A DNA stretch of 64,000 nt from Moritella sp. PE36 (GCF_000170855.1 NZ_ABCQ01000012.1:1-64000), one strand, 5' to 3'; shown: positions 28,196-37,934, counted from the first letter of the stretch. The notes: a model not told the origin generated them from the sequence alone. A program made the numbers and translations.

Positions 28196-28330
28196 GTTTT
28201 ATAAAGATCCATCTAACAGTTGTAATTTATAGATAAAATAATAGTAGAAATAACTAAAAGCATGAGTAAGCCATTCTAAATAATAAGACTTATCTCATAC
28301 TAAAACAGACTATTATGTTGCTTGTCCTCG

Positions 28331-28366
28331 TAATACTGATAAATCGTAAATTATTTATCAGTATTA
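28331..28366. promoter_or_regulatory. Perfect 14-bp inverted repeat between lapG and galU
   Basis: TAATACTGATAAAT and ATTTATCAGTATTA are exact reverse complements with an 8-nt spacer. There is no T-run, and it lies about 135 bp from lapG and 340 bp from galU, which fits an operator or cruciform better than a terminator. Confidence 0.55.
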
Positions 28367-28501
28367 GCGGATAGTGTTTGAATTCAGTGATTTTTGTATC
28401 AGATTATTCAATCTATTCTCATTGTTAAGTATGAAATTAATCTAATAAATCATTGAGCTATAGATAAATTAGAGTGTTTATTGTAACTTCGCTGTCGAGG
28501 G

Positions 28502-28521
28502 ATATTAGCTAGCGCTAATAT
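28502..28521. promoter_or_regulatory. Perfect 8-bp inverted repeat with TAGC spacer
   Basis: ATATTAGC-TAGC-GCTAATAT is an exact palindrome with a 4-nt spacer, 180 bp upstream of galU. A regulator-binding site is the likeliest role. Confidence 0.45.
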
Positions 28522-28703
28522 TTTCATAATATATTTAGCATCATAATTAATAAGGATTATTACTTTTTTTGTTAATTTAGTGCGTAAATAGCCCATCTTA
28601 TTATTTTATATTATACCGCGCATGCTTATTTTCTAATGTTAAAGTTTTTTTTGCCTATGTGTGAATATATAAGAGTTAGTAATGAAATTGATAGGAACTT
28701 CTC

Positions 28704-29570
28704 ATGATCAAAAAATGTTTATTCCCTGCAGCTGGTTACGGCACACGTTTTTTACCAGCCACAAAATCAATGCCAAAAGAAATGATGCCTGTCGTCAACA
28801 AGCCGTTAATTGAATACGGCGTTGATGAAGCGATTGAAGCGGGTATGAACGGCATGTGTATTGTGACAGGTCGCGGCAAACATTCATTAATGGACCATTT
28901 TGATAAAAACTACGAGTTAGAAGATCAAATCAAGGGTACCAACAAAGAAGAATTACTTGATGATATTCGTGAAATTATCGAATCGGCGCACTTTACCTAC
29001 ATTCGTCAACGTGAAATGAAAGGCTTAGGTCATGCCATTTTAACGGGGCGGGAACTTGTGGGTGACGAACCGTTTGCGGTGGTACTTGCCGATGACCTTT
29101 GTGTCAATGAAGGCAAAGGCGTGCTCGAACAAATGGTGGCACTGTACAAGCAATTTCGTTGTTCTATTGTTGCTGTGGAAGAGGTACCTGCTGGCGATAT
29201 TCATAAGTATGGTGTTATTGCCGGTGATCAAATCCGTGACGATCTGTACCGTGTTACGGACATGGTAGAAAAACCCGCTAAAGGCACTGAACCAAGCAAC
29301 CTTGCGATTATTGGCCGTTATATTCTTACGCCAGATATCTTTGAGTACATTGAGAATACCCAACCCGGTAAAGGTGGTGAGATCCAAATCACCGACGCAT
29401 TATTAAAACAAGCGCAAGAAGGTTGTGTCATTGCATACAAGTTTAAAGGTAAACGGTTTGACTGTGGCTCAGTAGAGGGCTACATCGATGCGATCAACTA
29501 CTGTTACGAAAACGTATATCTACAAGATTCGAAAGCAGAATTAGGTAAAAAGAAAACCGAAAAGAAATAA
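28704..29570 (+). CDS. galU: UTP-glucose-1-phosphate uridylyltransferase
   Basis: GalU makes UDP-glucose from UTP and glucose-1-phosphate in the cytoplasm, the donor for exopolysaccharide synthesis and the substrate of Ugd. The 288-residue protein has the nucleotidyltransferase start KCLFPAAGYGTRFLPATKSM, then PKEMMPVVNKPLIEYGVDEA, and the typical VVLADDLC (about residue 124) and FDCGSVEGYIDAINYCYE motifs near the C-terminus. The ATG follows GGAACTTCTC. ugd lies 90 bp downstream on the same strand. Confidence 0.97.
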   Translation: MIKKCLFPAAGYGTRFLPATKSMPKEMMPVVNKPLIEYGVDEAIEAGMNGMCIVTGRGKHSLMDHFDKNYELEDQIKGTNKEELLDDIREIIESAHFTYIRQREMKGLGHAILTGRELVGDEPFAVVLADDLCVNEGKGVLEQMVALYKQFRCSIVAVEEVPAGDIHKYGVIAGDQIRDDLYRVTDMVEKPAKGTEPSNLAIIGRYILTPDIFEYIENTQPGKGGEIQITDALLKQAQEGCVIAYKFKGKRFDCGSVEGYIDAINYCYENVYLQDSKAELGKKKTEKK

Positions 29571-29660
29571 TAAGAATTAGGTTAGACACAGTAGTTTTAA
29601 AGAAAACTATTGGCGATAAATGACAGCGGAGTCTGTCATCTTCATACATCAGGGAAGTTT

Positions 29661-30827
29661 ATGAATATTACGATAGCAGGGACTGGCTACGTTGGTCTGT
29701 CAAATGCGGTGTTATTAGCCCAGCATAATAACGTTATAGCACTTGATATTATTGCCGATAAAGTCGCATTAATTAACGACCGAAAATCACCGATTGCGGA
29801 TGCCGAAATAGAAGACTTCCTCGCCAATAAAGCCTTAAACTTAACCGCGACGACTAATAAATATGACGCTTACGAAAATGCGGATTATGTCATTATTGCG
29901 ACGCCGACAGATTATGATTCAGAGAATAACTATTTTGATACTTCATCAGTAGAAGCGGTGATTAAAGATGTCATGTCAATTAACCCTACCGCGATCATGA
30001 TCATCAAATCCACTGTGCCAGTGGGTTATACCAAACGTATTAAGCAAAAACTCTGCTGTAGTCACATTATCTTTTCTCCGGAGTTTTTACGCGAAGGTAA
30101 AGCGCTGTACGACAACTTACACCCCTCGCGTATTATCGTCGGTGAACAGTCGGAACGTGCAGAAGTATTTGCTGGTCTACTTGCTCAAGGGGCTATTAAA
30201 CAAAACATCGATATTTTATTCACTGATTCAACCGAAGCTGAAGCGGTGAAACTGTTCTCCAATACTTACCTGGCAATGCGGGTATCTTACTTTAATGAAT
30301 TAGATACCTATGCTGAAACCCACGATCTAAATGCGCGTCAAATCATTGAAGGTGTTGGACTCGACCCACGTATCGGCAATCACTACAACAACCCCTCATT
30401 TGGTTATGGCGGTTATTGCTTACCTAAAGACACTAAACAACTACGGGCAAACTTTGAAGATGTGCCAAACACATTAATTAGCTCGATAGTTGAATCTAAT
30501 ACCGTGCGTAAAGACCACATCGCTTTTTCTATTATCAACAAGCAGCCCAAAGTGGTGGGTATTTATCGCCTGATTATGAAAACTGGCTCGGATAATTTCC
30601 GCGCATCGTCTATTCAAGGCGTGATGAAACGGATTAAAGCGAAAGGCATTGAAGTGATTATTTATGAACCGGTGTTAACCGAAGACACCTTCTTTAACTC
30701 TCAAGTCATTACTGATCTTGACGCGTTTAAAGCAATGTCAGATGTGATTGTATCGAACCGTATGGAAGCTGCGTTGCAAGACGTGGTTGATAAGGTTTAT
30801 ACCCGTGATTTGTTTGGTAGTGATTAG
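29661..30827 (+). CDS. ugd: UDP-glucose 6-dehydrogenase
   Basis: Ugd oxidises UDP-glucose twice with NAD+ to UDP-glucuronate. I place the start at 29661, where ATG follows AGGGA and the protein begins [20 protein letters not shown]; this gives 388 residues, the E. coli length, and drops a 17-codon upstream extension. The NAD site GTGYVG is at residues 7-12, and the catalytic Cys lies in [18 protein letters not shown] near residue 250. [19 protein letters not shown] is also typical. The next gene starts in the base after its stop, so the polysaccharide genes are translated in tight series. Confidence 0.97.
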   Translation: MNITIAGTGYVGLSNAVLLAQHNNVIALDIIADKVALINDRKSPIADAEIEDFLANKALNLTATTNKYDAYENADYVIIATPTDYDSENNYFDTSSVEAVIKDVMSINPTAIMIIKSTVPVGYTKRIKQKLCCSHIIFSPEFLREGKALYDNLHPSRIIVGEQSERAEVFAGLLAQGAIKQNIDILFTDSTEAEAVKLFSNTYLAMRVSYFNELDTYAETHDLNARQIIEGVGLDPRIGNHYNNPSFGYGGYCLPKDTKQLRANFEDVPNTLISSIVESNTVRKDHIAFSIINKQPKVVGIYRLIMKTGSDNFRASSIQGVMKRIKAKGIEVIIYEPVLTEDTFFNSQVITDLDAFKAMSDVIVSNRMEAALQDVVDKVYTRDLFGSD

Positions 30828-31529
30828 ATGTCAATGCTAAACATTGTTTCTCAAAAGGTAACTGATGAAAATGAAAAAAGTGGCTTATCATTCTTTTTAA
30901 ACCCTTATAGTTATTTGGAACTTCGCAAACAGCAAAATTTATTGTCTAGTGCTGATAATATTTATATTGATGGGCAATGGTTATGTCATTTTTTAAAGTG
31001 GTCTGGCGTTACCAATGTTAAACGTCGTAGCTTCGACAATTCCTCTTTAGCGCCGGACGTATTTTCTCTTGCTGAAAAGAATAAATCGAGAGTGTCCGTA
31101 ATTGGTTCTGATTATGAATCGGCGGTAAAATTCAAACAATATCTACTTAATCAATATCCAAATCTGGAGCTTGTTATGTCTAGAGATGGCTATTTTAAAG
31201 ATGATAAAGAAGTCAGACAAACTCATTTAGACATTATTGATAAGCAAGTAGATCTTCTTATTGTTGGAATGGGTGTTATCCGACAAGAACAATTTTTAAA
31301 AGATTTGAAAGAATTAGGTTGGAATGGATCTGGGTATACTTGTGGTGGTTTTATGCACCAAACTGCTGGTAAAGGACATGATTACTATCCGAAATGGATT
31401 GATAAGTGGAATTTACGTTTTATATATAGAATTTGGGATGAGCCAAAATTATTTAGGCGATATACGATCGATTATGGAAAATTTGTTGGGATGTTTTTGA
31501 CTGACATCGTAAACATGAAACAAAAATAA
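30828..31529 (+). CDS. WecG/TagA/CpsF-family glycosyltransferase (GT26)
   Basis: GT26 enzymes add the second sugar to a polyprenyl-diphosphate-linked first sugar; known members include WecG, TagA and the xanthan enzyme GumM. The 233-residue protein has the family features VSVIGSDYESAVKFKQYLL, LLIVGMGVIRQEQFLKDL and GGFMHQTAGKGHDYYPKWID. The DGQWLCHFLKW region near residue 45 matches the conserved acidic substrate segment (IDG). The ATG directly abuts the ugd stop. With a WcaJ-type starter in the locus, a role as second transferase is likely; the sugar is not known. Confidence 0.85.
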   Translation: MSMLNIVSQKVTDENEKSGLSFFLNPYSYLELRKQQNLLSSADNIYIDGQWLCHFLKWSGVTNVKRRSFDNSSLAPDVFSLAEKNKSRVSVIGSDYESAVKFKQYLLNQYPNLELVMSRDGYFKDDKEVRQTHLDIIDKQVDLLIVGMGVIRQEQFLKDLKELGWNGSGYTCGGFMHQTAGKGHDYYPKWIDKWNLRFIYRIWDEPKLFRRYTIDYGKFVGMFLTDIVNMKQK

Positions 31530-31548
31530 TATGTAGGCGTTAAATTGT

Positions 31549-32736
31549 ATGTTTCTGAATAATAGTAAGTTTATGCTTTTCCATATAGGTTTAGTTGTTT
31601 TAAATGTATTGCTATTTCATCTTATAGGGGGAAAAGCAACATTAGTATCGCCTATTTTTGATTTATATATATTATTAATATTCATTCTAGTATCAATGTC
31701 TTACGGCATTTTTTTTAGCCGGAAAACTATGTTGATATTAATATTAACGTTGTTTTATTTCAGTATTTATGTAGTTAGATATTATTTTTTTAATGATTTT
31801 GGTTATAAAAATAATTATGAACTCGTGAGATCTTCAAGGTTTATATATTATTTGATTATGTTTATTTTTATATCTGAAGTGTCAATTAATCGGACTGGAA
31901 CAAAAGTAATATTACAGCTAACAGATTTCCTTAATTTTTCTAAGCTATTTTTTTACACTTTTTTATTCAGTTACATTTTTCAAGTAGTTTTTTTAGGAGT
32001 GGAAAGGCCTAAGCTTTATTCTGAAAATAACTATGAAATACCATCATTGTTGATCTTGTATTCAATCTATTTATCTATAGCAACTAAAAGTAAAATAGAT
32101 TTACCTCGTCGTTCATTTGTTTCACTTTTTGTATATGCAGCAAGTCTCGTGTCTTTGTCTAAATCGGGTGTGTTGGAAGCCATGTTTGTTTTTGTAAAAA
32201 GTAGAATGAAAACAATATCTGTGGTGAACATCTCAACATTTGTTATGACATCAATAATATCCATACTGACTGTTTACATTATTTTTAATTTGAGATCATC
32301 AGGGAATGACTTTTCTGAAATTGATAGGATGTTGTTTTTGAATGTTTTTATTAGTGTTGTTAGTGAGTTTGAATTTGTAGAATACTTATTTGGTAAAGGT
32401 TTGGCTAGAGAAATGCCTTTGTATTCATGCATTGAGTTGAAGTATTGGGCTACCGCAATTTCGGAAGACTTTAGTTATTGTAATGCCACCGTATTTCATT
32501 CATTTTTATTAAAATCACTTTATGAATTTGGAGTTATAGGTACCTTGCTATTTTTATCTACGTGGTTTTATTTTCTAAGTCGATTTTATGGTTTAAGTCT
32601 TGGGATTTCAATTTTCACTATTATATTTATCTGTTCGTTATCTGTGACTGGATTTAGTAACTCAATTGTGATTTGGGTTGTTTTTCTAGGGACTATAATC
32701 GATTTTAATTATAGAGATTATAAAGATGAATATTAA
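31549..32736 (+). CDS. Wzy-like polysaccharide polymerase (multi-spanning membrane protein)
   Basis: The 395-residue protein is very hydrophobic, with about ten membrane segments and a large loop in its C-terminal half (about 250-310, containing FGKGLAREMPLYSC). This layout, and its place next to a Wzx flippase with an 11-bp overlap, fits an O-antigen/EPS polymerase that joins repeat units in the periplasm. Wzy proteins are poorly conserved, and no motif proves the call. Codon use is strikingly AT-rich compared with ugd, which fits horizontal exchange of this block. Confidence 0.65.
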   Translation: MFLNNSKFMLFHIGLVVLNVLLFHLIGGKATLVSPIFDLYILLIFILVSMSYGIFFSRKTMLILILTLFYFSIYVVRYYFFNDFGYKNNYELVRSSRFIYYLIMFIFISEVSINRTGTKVILQLTDFLNFSKLFFYTFLFSYIFQVVFLGVERPKLYSENNYEIPSLLILYSIYLSIATKSKIDLPRRSFVSLFVYAASLVSLSKSGVLEAMFVFVKSRMKTISVVNISTFVMTSIISILTVYIIFNLRSSGNDFSEIDRMLFLNVFISVVSEFEFVEYLFGKGLAREMPLYSCIELKYWATAISEDFSYCNATVFHSFLLKSLYEFGVIGTLLFLSTWFYFLSRFYGLSLGISIFTIIFICSLSVTGFSNSIVIWVVFLGTIIDFNYRDYKDEY

Positions 32737-34060
32737 GAACATTTTTAAAAATTCAGTTGGAGAGTCAATTTTGGCTTTCGGATTGAAGATAGGCAGTGCA
32801 TTAGTCGGTTTCTACATGTTTGCGATGATAGCATCAAAATTAGGTTCGTCTGAATTTGGTGATTTCACTGTGATGTTTAGCGTGGTTATGTTTTTTTCTA
32901 CTCTCAATAGTTGTGGTTTACAAAGTTTAATCATTAAGTATTTCCCTCGATACGAAGTGGCTAAAGATAGTGAACTATTGTCGGGCTTAGTATTTTTTTC
33001 CTGTGTAGTATTTATTTTTATCTCGGTTGTAAACTTTATACTTTTTAGTGCTATCTATGAATATCTAAACTTACCATTAGACAATACTGCCAAATCATAT
33101 ATGTATCTATTTGTCGTATCCTTTGCGTTTAGTCATGTATTAATTGCGCTGATGCGGGTCTTAGATAAGACCCTTTTAGGGTTATTTCTTAGAGATTTTT
33201 TGTGGCGAGTATTGGTCACTATATTACTACTTTCTTGTCTTGTTTATACTGTTGCTAGTGATGTATTAGTTGTTATGTCCCTGTCTATACTGCCAATTAT
33301 ATTAGTAGGTTTAGTTATTACAGTTCGCCAATTGAGCCGCCATATAACCATATCAAATGACATCGCATTGAAAAAATGGAGCGTTGAATCAAGTAGCTTT
33401 TGTTTGATCCTCGTAGTTTCAAGTGCGGATATATATATATATACAATGTTAATTAGTCAGTATTTAGATGCTGTTGAAGTTGGTGTTTTTTTCACTTCGA
33501 TTAAGATCGCAGAGTTAATAAATCTTGTTTTTATATCTGTCGCTTTGGTCTTTTCTACCAAAATATCTAAAGCAATAGCATCAAAAAATACAGAGCTGAC
33601 ACAAATACTGTGTCGGTTAGCGGTATTGATAGCAGGATTACCATCAATTGGCTTCGCATTTTTAATTTTTGCTATGTCTCCTTTTTTATTACAGTTGTTT
33701 AGTCCTGAGTATGTTGAGTATAGCGAAGTCTTATTTATAGTATTGAGTGCTGTTTTACTTAATGCTTTATCTGGTGTAACTGGCTTGGTTATGCAATTAA
33801 CGGGTAAGCACTGGTTGCTGCTCATATTACAAAGTTTTTTCCTTGGCATTGCTATTTTTCTTTGTCCATTTTTTATGGATTTATTTGGTGTTTTAGGGGT
33901 TGGATATGCTTACTTTTTATCAAAAGGGTTGTGGAATATAGTAGTTGTTATTTACTTATACAAAGTTGAAAAAATTAACACTTCGTTTTTATCAGTTGGT
34001 TTTTATTTCGTGAATAAGAATGAAATTGTAAATGATTTTAAGCGTATTTCTTTAAGTTAA
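32726..34060 (+). CDS. Wzx-type polysaccharide flippase (MOP superfamily)
   Basis: The 444-residue protein has about 12-14 hydrophobic helices. It begins KNSVGESILAFGLKIGSALVGFYMFAMIAS in pieces and shows the typical Polysacc_synt pattern SKLGSSEFGDFTVMFSVVMF, with a characteristic PxxL region near LFSPEYVEYSEVLFIVLSAV. Such proteins flip undecaprenyl-linked repeat units across the inner membrane. The start overlaps the end of the Wzy-like gene by 11 bp. It is AT-rich like its neighbours. The assignment to MOP flippases is good; the substrate is unknown. Confidence 0.85.
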   Translation: MNIKNIFKNSVGESILAFGLKIGSALVGFYMFAMIASKLGSSEFGDFTVMFSVVMFFSTLNSCGLQSLIIKYFPRYEVAKDSELLSGLVFFSCVVFIFISVVNFILFSAIYEYLNLPLDNTAKSYMYLFVVSFAFSHVLIALMRVLDKTLLGLFLRDFLWRVLVTILLLSCLVYTVASDVLVVMSLSILPIILVGLVITVRQLSRHITISNDIALKKWSVESSSFCLILVVSSADIYIYTMLISQYLDAVEVGVFFTSIKIAELINLVFISVALVFSTKISKAIASKNTELTQILCRLAVLIAGLPSIGFAFLIFAMSPFLLQLFSPEYVEYSEVLFIVLSAVLLNALSGVTGLVMQLTGKHWLLLILQSFFLGIAIFLCPFFMDLFGVLGVGYAYFLSKGLWNIVVVIYLYKVEKINTSFLSVGFYFVNKNEIVNDFKRISLS

Positions 34061-34079
34061 AAGTTAGTTAGGGAAGATA

Positions 34080-35165
34080 ATGAGTCAGTTTTCATTTTTT
34101 AGTCTTAAAACACAGTTTGAAAATGTTGGTGATGCACTAATAAATCGTGAAATGATTAATTTAGCATCGGAACATTCTGATATATATTTGGATTTAACGC
34201 GATGCCCAAAAGATTTTTGTGACACTCTGAATGTTTGTAATGAAAATGAAATCAATATTATCAGATTTGGTTTTGCACATCTTTTTATTATGATGTTGTC
34301 TAAGCGGCTAAAAGGACATGAATGTTATTATTTTTTAAGTCCTGGAGGGTATTTTGGCGAAGTTTATGGGGGGGAACACATTAAACGATGGATAAATACT
34401 CTTGTACTTTTCATTCTTAGCTTATTTGGTATTAAGATTTGCCATGTTGGGGTTTCTTATGAACGTTTAGGTAAAAAATTCTCTCGATTGATTAGAGTAA
34501 GGAATAAATTTATCCATGCTCATGTTGTTAGAGATAAAAAGAGCCGAGATTACCTTCAATGTTTGGATATCCATGTTACTGATGTATCACCTGATTTGGC
34601 ATTCAATATTTTTAATGATGACTTGGTAACTGACACTAGAAATGATTTTTGCTTTTCATATCGAACGGATCAAGATCATGAACAATTGGAGTTAGCTAAA
34701 ACCATTATAAACCAATTTGACTTAACAGCGGATGAGAATGCTACTTTCTATTTTTATGTTCAAGTTGAAAGAGATAGAGAGGGAATGAAAAGTTTATACG
34801 AGTATTTTTCAAGAAAATCATCTCGAAATTGTAAGTATATAGAAGTAATAGGAAGTATTGACGAAAGTTTGATGTTTTTTAACAAAATTAGTTATGTAAT
34901 ATCAAATCGTTTGCACGTGCTTCTTATGTCAGGAAGTCAACATTGCTACTTAATTTCAAATACATATAAAGATTTCAATAATAAAATAGTTGGAATAATA
35001 GAGCAGTTATCTGGTAAACCAACTGATCTATACGATATGTCAAAAAATTCACTAGAGTTAGCCCAAGACGCAATATCACGTCGATACTTAATCCATAGAG
35101 TGGGGTTATCAGAAAAAGAACTTTTGAAAGAGTGCTTTGCTAGTTTGTACCGTTTAACTAAATAA
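34080..35165 (+). CDS. Polysaccharide pyruvyl transferase family protein
   Basis: Members of this family add ketal pyruvate from phosphoenolpyruvate to sugars of exopolysaccharides (as in xanthan GumL or succinoglycan), giving negative charge; some have other roles. The 361-residue protein has the N-terminal FENVGDALINREM motif, YYFLSPGGYFGEVYGG, CHVGVSYERLGKKFSRL, a run HVVRDKKSRDYLQ followed by TDVSPDLAF, and VISNRLHVLLMSGSQ near residue 275, where the RLH is conserved in the family. It lies between the flippase and a GT2 transferase. The domain call is fairly secure, the substrate inferred. Confidence 0.78.
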   Translation: MSQFSFFSLKTQFENVGDALINREMINLASEHSDIYLDLTRCPKDFCDTLNVCNENEINIIRFGFAHLFIMMLSKRLKGHECYYFLSPGGYFGEVYGGEHIKRWINTLVLFILSLFGIKICHVGVSYERLGKKFSRLIRVRNKFIHAHVVRDKKSRDYLQCLDIHVTDVSPDLAFNIFNDDLVTDTRNDFCFSYRTDQDHEQLELAKTIINQFDLTADENATFYFYVQVERDREGMKSLYEYFSRKSSRNCKYIEVIGSIDESLMFFNKISYVISNRLHVLLMSGSQHCYLISNTYKDFNNKIVGIIEQLSGKPTDLYDMSKNSLELAQDAISRRYLIHRVGLSEKELLKECFASLYRLTK

Positions 35166-35175
35166 TAGGGATATT

Positions 35176-36012
35176 ATGTTAGCAACAGTTGTTATACCTG
35201 CTCGAGGCCGATCTGAATTGCTTGATCGAACTGTTAAATCTATAAAAAATTGTAGTGGTTCTGATGATGTTGAAATAATAATTATCGATGATTTCTCTGA
35301 ACGTAAGATCACCTGTGAGTATCTTACCAGCCAAGACTCTATTGTTTATTTATCTGAAAATTCAGGTGCAGCAGTAGCGAGAAATATAGGTATAGATAAT
35401 GCGAAAGGCGATCTGATTTACCTAATGGATAGTGATGATTACATCATAGAGAGAGACTTTGTAACGGACCATAAAAGATATAAGGATACGAATTGTTTAT
35501 GGTTTTCCGACATACAATCGCAAGGATTTAAATCTAACTATCCGGAAGAAATTTTTATTAAAGATTTCTTCAATTCTATTTTTTTTAAATTTCCACATGT
35601 GTGCCAAACATCATCACTTTTTTTTGACCGAAAATTAAATATTAAGTTTGATGAATCCCTTCCAAAACATCAAGATTGGGACTTTGTTTTATTTTCAGCT
35701 TTAATTGAAGGCACTAAAGTGAAAAAAGGTAATGGAACAATATTTTTTGATCGTGGTGACCGAAAATCGTTATCAAGGGGGAGTAAGGGCGATCTATCAA
35801 ATGTATGGTATTCGAAATTATTAGGGGCAGTTGATAGAGACTTTAATTTTAATCAGATCAGATATTTTTTGTTTTCACAATATTTATCTAATTACAAATG
35901 GAGTCAATTTACGTCTAATTCACTTAAATTAATTCTCACAAATAAAGCGAGTGTAAAAGCTGTTTTGATTAAATTGTGTCATCGATTAATAGCGATAATG
36001 AAACTAATTTAG
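35176..36012 (+). CDS. Family 2 glycosyltransferase
   Basis: The 278-residue protein has a GT-A fold: VVIPARGRSELLDRTVKSIK at the N-terminus, IIIIDDFSE near residue 38, SGAAVARNIGIDNAKGDLIY and the metal-binding motif LMDSDDYI around residue 88-95. A later KHQDWDFVLFSAL (about 168) fits the catalytic-base region. No membrane helix is evident. It would add one sugar to the lipid-linked repeat unit in the cytoplasm. It is 10 bp after the pyruvyltransferase-like gene and is the last gene of the AT-rich block. Confidence 0.88.
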   Translation: MLATVVIPARGRSELLDRTVKSIKNCSGSDDVEIIIIDDFSERKITCEYLTSQDSIVYLSENSGAAVARNIGIDNAKGDLIYLMDSDDYIIERDFVTDHKRYKDTNCLWFSDIQSQGFKSNYPEEIFIKDFFNSIFFKFPHVCQTSSLFFDRKLNIKFDESLPKHQDWDFVLFSALIEGTKVKKGNGTIFFDRGDRKSLSRGSKGDLSNVWYSKLLGAVDRDFNFNQIRYFLFSQYLSNYKWSQFTSNSLKLILTNKASVKAVLIKLCHRLIAIMKLI

Positions 36013-36517
36013 AGAAAAATGATTTATCAAAGACTCAGAAACACCAGTTTAAGATAATGCCTCTCGTTTAGTATTTTCGTGAATAGCGGCACAACAATAG
36101 CTTTGCAGTAACTGATGTCATATTAAGATTGTGTTCAAGTTTTTTATTCTCAGAGTTTAGATCCCGATTGTAGCCTGCATTTTTTAATTACGAATATCGT
36201 CAGGCTATTCATTTGACATTCATTAGTTCTTAATGCAAATAGATAAGGCTAGTTTTACTGTTATATGACTCATGTAAAACTCCATCTTCGGTCGGTGAGG
36301 CTCACTTCATTACGAAACAATTTAAGGTTTGTTTACGTGAACATTTTTCAATGATAGTCCAGACCGTAACCAATTTAACTGATGTTGGTTAATTGTTCGC
36401 GCGTTTTGTTCATCAGTGGTACTCGGTCACCCAATGAATTGTAATATTGGGTGTTTATTATAGTCGTGGCGTTAAACATAATGCCGTAAATACACTGTAA
36501 CACGAAGAGGATAGATC
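36013..36517. other. 505-bp gap with degenerate coding-like sequence
   Basis: No intact gene is visible. On the minus strand, short open pieces such as MNKTREQLTNIS (near 36375-36413) and RDLNSENKKLEHNL (around 36130-36175) are interrupted by stops and resemble decayed coding DNA, possibly a transposase, but I cannot name the family. The last 60 bp should carry the promoter of the acyltransferase gene. Confidence 0.35.
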
Positions 36518-37552
36518 GTGGAAAATAGAGAAAGCTGGGTAGACTATGCCAAAGCAATTGGAATTATATTGGTTGTGTATGGGCATGTAGCTAGAGGGCT
36601 GTACAAAGGAGGCATTGACTTTTCAGCTTCTTTATATCAGTTATCTGACAGCGTTGTTTATAGTTTTCATATGCCATTATTCTTTTTCCTTTCAGGCTTA
36701 TTTTTCTATAAATCATTTTCTAAAAAAGGAGCATCTAAATTAATTTTTAGTAAAATAGATACTGTATTTTATCCATATGTAATTTGGTCTGTACTTCAGG
36801 GTGGAGTAGAAGCCCTCTTGTCGAATTATACTAATGGTAATGTATCTCTTAATGAAGTGTTCTCTTTATTGTGGTCTCCTAGGGCGCAATTTTGGTTCTT
36901 GTACGCCTTGTTTTCAATTTTTGTTTTATTGTCTGTTATTTATTCATTAGTATCGAGTCGCTTTACTCTTATAATTTTTATCTGCTCTATAGTTTTGTAC
37001 TTGTATCCTTCACTGTTGCCTCAAGGTTTTATTTTTGGATTTGTATCAAGTAATTCTGTGTTTTTTATTCTTGGTATTGTTTTTACTATGTATGCCAAAA
37101 TAGAGTACTTATTATCCTTGACTGTTCTTGTTGGCTTGCTTGTTGCTTTTGTTGCCAGTCAGTGGTTTTTTCATGATTATTTATCTTACCAATATACTGA
37201 TAAGGGTGTGGAATCATTTTTATTGGCATGTATATCAATAGCTTTTGTGGTTTCAGTGTCATTATTCCTTTCAAGAACTAATTATAGGTTTATTGCATAC
37301 ATAGGGTCTTCATCAATGGCTATTTACTTAATGCATATTCTTGCAGGCAGTGGCTCTCGAGTGGTTTTATATAAATTTTTTGGGGTTGATTCTGTTCTGG
37401 TCCATTTGATTTTAGGGTGTTTGGTCGGAATCATATCGCCTATTATAGCTTTATTCTTAATAAACAAGTTTAATGCTAAGTACCTACTGTCTGCTCCTGT
37501 TAGCTATTGGTGTATTAAATCGTATAACAAATTGCTGTATCGGACTTCGTAA
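36518..37552 (+). CDS. Acyltransferase family 3 membrane protein (O-acetyltransferase-like)
   Basis: These inner-membrane proteins transfer acyl groups, often acetyl, to sugars of LPS or exopolysaccharide. The 344-residue protein begins RESWVDYAKAIGIILVVYGH, with the conserved His of the family near residue 22, and has about ten hydrophobic helices. SFHMPLFFFLSGLFFYKSF and the SPRAQFWFLYALF segment are typical. The start is a GTG preceded by GAGGA. The gene is flanked on both sides by degenerate DNA, one side being an IS66 remnant, so it may be a recent insertion that was kept. Confidence 0.88.
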   Translation: MENRESWVDYAKAIGIILVVYGHVARGLYKGGIDFSASLYQLSDSVVYSFHMPLFFFLSGLFFYKSFSKKGASKLIFSKIDTVFYPYVIWSVLQGGVEALLSNYTNGNVSLNEVFSLLWSPRAQFWFLYALFSIFVLLSVIYSLVSSRFTLIIFICSIVLYLYPSLLPQGFIFGFVSSNSVFFILGIVFTMYAKIEYLLSLTVLVGLLVAFVASQWFFHDYLSYQYTDKGVESFLLACISIAFVVSVSLFLSRTNYRFIAYIGSSSMAIYLMHILAGSGSRVVLYKFFGVDSVLVHLILGCLVGIISPIIALFLINKFNAKYLLSAPVSYWCIKSYNKLLYRTS

Positions 37553-37667
37553 TGTTGTCATCGTGTCACTTGTTAATAAACGGCAATAATTTCATGGGCA
37601 TTGGTTGTTATTGATATGGAGTACAAAGATTCATTAGCGGCGAGTGTGTAAATGAAGCCAGATATAA

Positions 37668-37934
37668 TCATGCTTCCAGTTTCTCCTCCCAAGGTAATAA
37701 ACCACGTAAACCAGTACATTCACGTTGATTTAAGGTATATGAGCACGCCACGCCTATTTTACTTTTTGGCGTGACTGTTTCTGTATTTTTGACCAACCAT
37801 TTATGAAATTGAACTAAGATTAGCTCTTCTTTTTTGACTCGTAATTGTTGCCGTTCTTCAGACTTTAATGATTTTAATTTTTTCTCTATCGTATAAGAGG
37901 TGAGATTAAATTTATTACCACAGTAGTTCTGTTT
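37668..37934 (-). pseudogene. IS66-family transposase (TnpC) C-terminal remnant with internal deletion
   Basis: An 88-codon open stretch with no start codon reads in order YTIEKKLKSLKSEERQQLRV, a linker, PKSKIGVACSYTLNQ and then GLLPWEEKLEA-stop. The first two pieces match the part of IS66 TnpC just before the conserved block with the last catalytic acidic residue (typically KSKLGKAINYTLNQW). The last matches the extreme C-terminus (LLPW). About 70-80 residues between them are missing, including the catalytic Glu block, so it cannot be active. IS ends were not found. Confidence 0.7.

Larger units (their letters stand above)
28196..28703. other. 508-bp divergent region between lapG and galU
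   Basis: It is very AT-rich and should hold divergent promoters for lapG-lapD and galU-ugd. It has two strong inverted repeats, listed separately. No ORF, tRNA or JUMPstart-like sequence was seen. Confidence 0.6.

Noticed and set aside
29610-29660. 17-codon N-terminal extension of Ugd
   Set aside because: The NAD-binding N-terminus [12 protein letters not shown] and a ribosome-binding site lie at 29661, and that gives the normal 388-residue length.
36375-36557. 60-codon minus-strand ORF upstream of the acyltransferase
   Set aside because: It overlaps the start of the acyltransferase, has no ribosome-binding site and resembles no family. It is treated as decayed DNA.
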